A stretch of DNA of 35,813 nucleotides, taken from Candidatus Gastranaerophilales bacterium. GTDB taxonomy: Bacteria; Cyanobacteriota; Vampirovibrionia; Gastranaerophilales; Gastranaerophilaceae. Position numbers and translations under genes: made by a program. The stretch lies in NCBI GenBank assembly GCA_900548405.1, contig UNSJ01000021.1, positions 1-35,813 of the forward strand. Reading direction: 5' to 3'. This document shows positions 32,266 through 35,813 of the stretch, piece after piece; positions within the stretch are counted from its first letter, which is position 1; each line of letters starts with the position of its first letter. The notes below the pieces were generated by a model, which was given only the letters and a program-made list of their open reading frames with translations, ran no database searches and was not told the DNA's origin.

Positions 32266-32534
32266 TTAGTTTGATTATTTTGGTAAACTTAGGTTCAAAA
32301 AATAGCTTTTTTTACCAAAAATTTTGGAGAATTTTTATTGAAATTTTTGTTAAAAATTGACAAAAATATCTCTTATTTTTAAGAAGTATTATTTCAAATA
32401 TTTCCAAATTTAATAATTATTTTATAGTGTATTTAATACTTGATTTAATATAAATTATTTAGAATGTCCAATAACTATTATATTTTCTTTTTTGGGTGAA
32501 AATTTAAAATATTTTTTTATTTGCAGTAATTATA
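32266..32534. other. AT-rich stretch without recognised genes
   Basis: Long A and T runs and a short inverted repeat CCAAAA/TTTTGG near 32315-32327. No reading frame, RNA fold or promoter that I can support. It joins two decayed genes and looks like degraded accessory DNA. Confidence 0.6.
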
Positions 32535-33195
32535 TCATCTGTTTTTAGCAGAGTCTTCATAATATTCTTCTATATTTGAGATAGCCGCATGAGCCGCATC
32601 GTAATGAGTTTGTGTTTTCCAATGTTTGATATTATCATTTTTGAAAAATAGCTTAATCTGGAAATACTATCTTTCGGTAATGCCTTCTTGTTAAAAGAGC
32701 TATGCCAATCACGTATAATACGTTAATATCATATCCATGTCCCACAACCAGTTGTTGTTTTTTTTTTATTTATTCTATTACCATGAATAATTTATATATG
32801 CAGAACTAATGCCGTATATCAATTAAAAAAACTCTGTATAGTTAAAATTTATATAGTCTGCATTGAAATTTAAAATATCTTTCAAAGGTCTAGAGTCAGG
32901 GTTTGCAGTTAATTTCTCAACCCATTGTCGAAACCTTCGTGGTAAATCATTTTCAATAACCTCCAATGGATATGTAGTTTGTACTATTGCAATAAAATAA
33001 TCAGAAGCTCTAAAGTCATCATCAAATTCATCTTTTACATTTAAAAATCTCCAATGCTCATTATCTAATAAATCTGTACATAATTTATTGTATAATTTTT
33101 TTTGAGTTTGGGCGAATTGTATCTGAATTCAATAAATTTTGTGTTATTGAATTCGTCGAAACATTGCTTGCATCCATAACTGCACCAGCGCCAAA
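32535..33195 (-). pseudogene. decayed AbiH/SIR2-like defence gene
   Basis: Read on the minus strand in shifting frames. From 33195: FGAGAVMDASNVSTNSITQN, a Gly-rich nucleotide-binding-like start as in SIR2-like proteins. At the A8 tract 33096-33103 the frame slips; with one A fewer it continues LYNKLCTDLLDNEHWRFLN, then PRRFRQWVEKL and ADYINFNYTEFF to a stop at 32823. Then, in further frames, IHGNR (32788-32774), VVGHGYDIN (around 32728-32748) and, between in-frame stops at 32667 and 32535, KHWKTQTHYDAAHAAISNIE with EYYEDSAKNR. The series F-x-x-W, FNYT, IHG, GHG fits AbiH (abortive phage infection) proteins; the start fits SIR2-like ones. At least four breaks and no intact start show it is dead. 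Family assignment is by eye. Confidence 0.55.
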
Positions 33196-33212
33196 CTAAA
33201 ACAGTTAATCTT

Positions 33213-35813
33213 TCATATATTTGTAGCCTCTTGCTTTTTAAATTGCATTTCATAAAGAGCTTTATATTGCCCGTTTTCGATTTGCATTAATTCATCGTGA
33301 GCTCCAAGCTCTACCAATTCACCTTCATTAATAACGGCAATTTTGTCTGCATTTTGGACAGTTGATAATCTATGAGCTATTACAAATACAGTTTTATCTT
33401 TCATCAAGTTATCAATCGCTTTTTGAACAATAGCTTCAGCTTTGTTATCTAATGCAGATGTTGCTTCATCTAAAATAATTATTGGAGCATCTTTTAAAAA
33501 TGCACGAGCAATAGCAATGCGCTGTTTTTGGCCACCAGAAAGTAAAGTTCCTCTTTCGCCAACTTGTGTATTCATACCGTCTTTTAATTCACTGATAAAA
33601 TCTTCAAGATAAGCCATTTTTACTGCTTTCTTCAAATCTTCTTCTGTTGCATTTTCGTTTCCCAATAAAATATTTTCTTTTATTGTTCCAGAAAATAGGA
33701 AATTATCTTGGAATACAACTGCAATATTTTGGTGCAAGCTATCCAAAGTATATTTTCTAATATCAATGTCATCTATCATAATTGAACCTGAATTTATATC
33801 GTAAAATCGTGGTAATAAACTTACAATTGTGGATTTACCACCTCCTGAATTACCAACCAATGCAATTGTTTGACTTTTATCAACTGACAAATTTAAATTT
33901 TTCAAAACTGGACGGTTTTTTACATATTCAAAATTTACATTATTAAATTCAATTTTATTATTTATGGTATTTAATTCTATTGCATTTTCATCATCTTTAA
34001 TTTTAGGCTCTAAATTTAATATTGAAAAAACTCTTTCGATTGCTAAAAATGAAAATTGAACTGCATTGAAATTATTTCCAAGGTTCTTTATTGGCGTATA
34101 TAGCATTATTAAAGCAGTTATGAATGAAACAAAATTTCCACTTGTAATTTGATTTGTTAAAATCAAATGGCTACCATATCCAATAGCAAGACCAATACCT
34201 ATTGAAACAATAACATGCATCATTGGAGATAACCAAGATGTCCTTTGAACTAATTTAATTTTTAAATCAAAAATATTATTTAAAACATTTTTAAATTTAA
34301 ATTCTTGTTTTCTTTTTAAATTGTAAGCTGTTATTGTTTTATTTCCTGCAAAACTTTCATTATAAGAAGATATAACTGCAGATGTAACTGATACAGATTT
34401 ATCAATTACACTTTTTATTCTTTTTTGAATACTTGCAATTGGCAAAAAAGCACAACCTAAAACCACGGTTGCAATTAATGCTAATTGCCAAGAATTATAA
34501 AACAAAACTCCAATTAAAGATAATGAAGAAAATAATCTTGAAACAAAAGTTTTTAAATTATCTAATAAACCTGCACAAGCTGTATCGGCATCATTGTTAA
34601 ATCTGAATACTATATCTCCTGATTTTTTCTTATCAAAATACGCAGTCTCAAAAGTGAGCATTTTTTTATAAAGAGTAAATTTTAAATCATTAGTTATTTT
34701 TCCACCAACCCATGTATTTACATAAGTTGCTAAATAATTTAAAATACCTTGAATTGACGTAAAAGCAACAATTCCAAATGGAATATACCAAGGCGATTGC
34801 ACAGTTTTTTCTACCATTACTAAATCCATATAAGGCTTTAAAGATAGAGCAATAACTGCGTCCAGTGAACCTATTGGAATACAAATTAAGACTGCAAGTA
34901 ATGCTCTAAACCAGTATGGTTTAACATATGGAAGTATTCTGGAATAATTAATATATTCTCGGCTTGTTGTAAACCACTCTTTTAAATTTTTAGGTCTTAT
35001 AGCCTTTTTATTAATAATTCCAGAAAAAGACAATAAGTTTTTATCCTCTTGTATTAATCCTTCAAACCAATATGGGCAATTTTTAAAATAAATGGTGTAT
35101 CTAGTGTCATATTTCTTTTTTACAAGATTTACTAATTTATTCAATGCACTGGGAGAAATATTAAAGCCATTAAAATCAATTGTTAAATCATAGTTATAAA
35201 TGCCAAAAGTTTTAATTATTGGTATAGTTAAAGTATTTTTTTCTTCTCTGATTTTTATATATGTATTTTTTTTATCAAATTTAATAATAGGGTTGATATA
35301 CTTTAACCAAGAAACATTTAATTTTGGGAATTGTATTTTATGTATTGCCTCATGAATATCAAGATATGGTATATCGGTAAAATCTTTTGCCTTTTGATGC
35401 TTTTTTATTACAAATAGATCATATCCTACAGGCAAATCTATCCCTCCATATTCGCAACCTAATAAATATCGTTCATTTTCATTAACTAAAACATTCAGAT
35501 ATTTTGTATCACAGTGAGTCTTTACAAATTTTAGCTCTTCGTATTTTAATAAAATTTCTTTTAGGTTTAAAATATCTTCAGAATTTTTTAAAAGGGTTCT
35601 TGTCGATAATATATCTGGGCAACGTTGTTTGATAAGAGCATCAATTAAATTGTTTATTAAAGTTTCATCTATTTTTTTTGTATAACTTTGTTCAATAATA
35701 ATATCAGAAAAAGTCGCAAATAATGAATTGTCATTTATATTCATTCTTTTTGCATTTTCAAAGTACTTATATATGACATAAAAAACATTACTCACTTCAC
35801 CATAATTTATTGG
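33213..35813 (-). CDS. MsbA/LmrA-type ABC exporter with extra N-terminal domain, 5' end possibly beyond the window
   Basis: At least 860 residues. The C-terminal 580 are a standard homodimeric exporter: six membrane helices (about 300-570) and a nucleotide-binding domain with Walker A GNSGGGKST, signature LLSGGQKQRIAIARA, Walker B IIILDEATSALD and switch His AHRLSTV, all intact. MsbA-type proteins flip lipids or export drugs or peptides. Residues 1-280 are a non-membrane domain that I do not recognise; CEYGGIDLPVGYDLFVIKK and TIYFKNCPYWFEGLI are its most distinctive parts. A GTG at 35795 with GGTGAAGTGAG near it could be the start, but the frame stays open to 35813, so the gene may continue. 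More AT-rich than the core genes, which suggests transfer. Confidence 0.85.
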   Translation of the reverse strand, partial: PINYGEVSNVFYVIYKYFENAKRMNINDNSLFATFSDIIIEQSYTKKIDETLINNLIDALIKQRCPDILSTRTLLKNSEDILNLKEILLKYEELKFVKTHCDTKYLNVLVNENERYLLGCEYGGIDLPVGYDLFVIKKHQKAKDFTDIPYLDIHEAIHKIQFPKLNVSWLKYINPIIKFDKKNTYIKIREEKNTLTIPIIKTFGIYNYDLTIDFNGFNISPSALNKLVNLVKKKYDTRYTIYFKNCPYWFEGLIQEDKNLLSFSGIINKKAIRPKNLKEWFTTSREYINYSRILPYVKPYWFRALLAVLICIPIGSLDAVIALSLKPYMDLVMVEKTVQSPWYIPFGIVAFTSIQGILNYLATYVNTWVGGKITNDLKFTLYKKMLTFETAYFDKKKSGDIVFRFNNDADTACAGLLDNLKTFVSRLFSSLSLIGVLFYNSWQLALIATVVLGCAFLPIASIQKRIKSVIDKSVSVTSAVISSYNESFAGNKTITAYNLKRKQEFKFKNVLNNIFDLKIKLVQRTSWLSPMMHVIVSIGIGLAIGYGSHLILTNQITSGNFVSFITALIMLYTPIKNLGNNFNAVQFSFLAIERVFSILNLEPKIKDDENAIELNTINNKIEFNNVNFEYVKNRPVLKNLNLSVDKSQTIALVGNSGGGKSTIVSLLPRFYDINSGSIMIDDIDIRKYTLDSLHQNIAVVFQDNFLFSGTIKENILLGNENATEEDLKKAVKMAYLEDFISELKDGMNTQVGERGTLLSGGQKQRIAIARAFLKDAPIIILDEATSALDNKAEAIVQKAIDNLMKDKTVFVIAHRLSTVQNADKIAVINEGELVELGAHDELMQIENGQYKALYEMQFKKQEATNI

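Noticed and set aside
32315..32327. CCAAAA-A-TTTTGG inverted repeat as a terminator or operator
   Set aside because: Too short and AT-rich to distinguish from background in this decayed stretch, and no live gene depends on it.
33065..33253. 62-codon minus-strand frame after the ABC gene
   Set aside because: Overlaps the ABC 3' end in a different frame; the region is better explained as a frame-shifted fossil of a defence gene.
1..35813. tRNA, rRNA, tmRNA, CRISPR arrays, insertion sequences
   Set aside because: I searched by eye for T-arm GTTCGA/GTTCAA contexts, regular spaced repeats and transposase motifs and found none that hold up.

Overview
The window is a low-GC bacterial chromosome segment packed with short operons. 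The best guess for the source is a gut member of the Gastranaerophilales / Vampirovibrionia (Melainabacteria), the non-photosynthetic sister lineage of Cyanobacteria. Grounds are the tandem short-leader prepilins ending in an N-W-x-x-x-Y motif, several large hypothetical proteins of a kind I associate with that group, and the AT-rich, SD-poor genes. This is inference from protein style, not from a marker gene; there is no rRNA or tRNA in the window.

Layout. 1-3028: a small hypothetical gene, a minus-strand fosmidomycin-resistance-type MFS transporter, then lgt downstream of a TPR lipoprotein. 3125-9864: one long plus-strand run with a free-standing ClpX-type zinc finger, a repeat-like hypothetical, ruvX, a DUF1292 protein, a protein made only of Clp N-terminal repeats, tilS, hpt and an orphan histidine kinase. 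9932-10657: a membrane protein with its own promoter, closed by a bidirectional terminator shared with uvrB. 12765-19452: lineage-type hypotheticals around a CpaE-like / degenerate CpaF-like pair, with a strongly folded ncRNA (6S RNA-like) just upstream of the CpaE-like gene. 19620-23227: a newly noted 54-codon ORF, nadD, yqeK, and a HerA-like protein without a P-loop but with a PcrA/UvrD-type C-terminal domain. 23219-28076: minus-strand dnaJ-like, queE, def, fmt, aroH, and a divergent PurD-like ATP-grasp gene. 28219-31019: a small gene, three prepilins and cutA behind a perfect-consensus promoter. 31024-32038: a double-CDGSH protein and a cupin. 32039-35813: an AT-rich accessory end with a decayed SMR transporter tail, a decayed AbiH/SIR2-like defence gene and a large MsbA-type ABC exporter with an unusual N-terminal domain that runs to the window edge.

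The most interesting signals are: (1) at least six first-in-operon genes have no Shine-Dalgarno and carry a -10-like hexamer exactly 6 nt before the ATG, which predicts leaderless transcripts; (2) a 174-nt minus-strand RNA with a 22-24 bp closing stem and an extended -10 promoter; (3) ClpX and ClpC accessory domains encoded as separate proteins, without ATPases, in one operon; (4) a CpaF-like ATPase lacking its catalytic Glu and His; (5) fossils of a defence gene and an efflux gene beside the ABC exporter.
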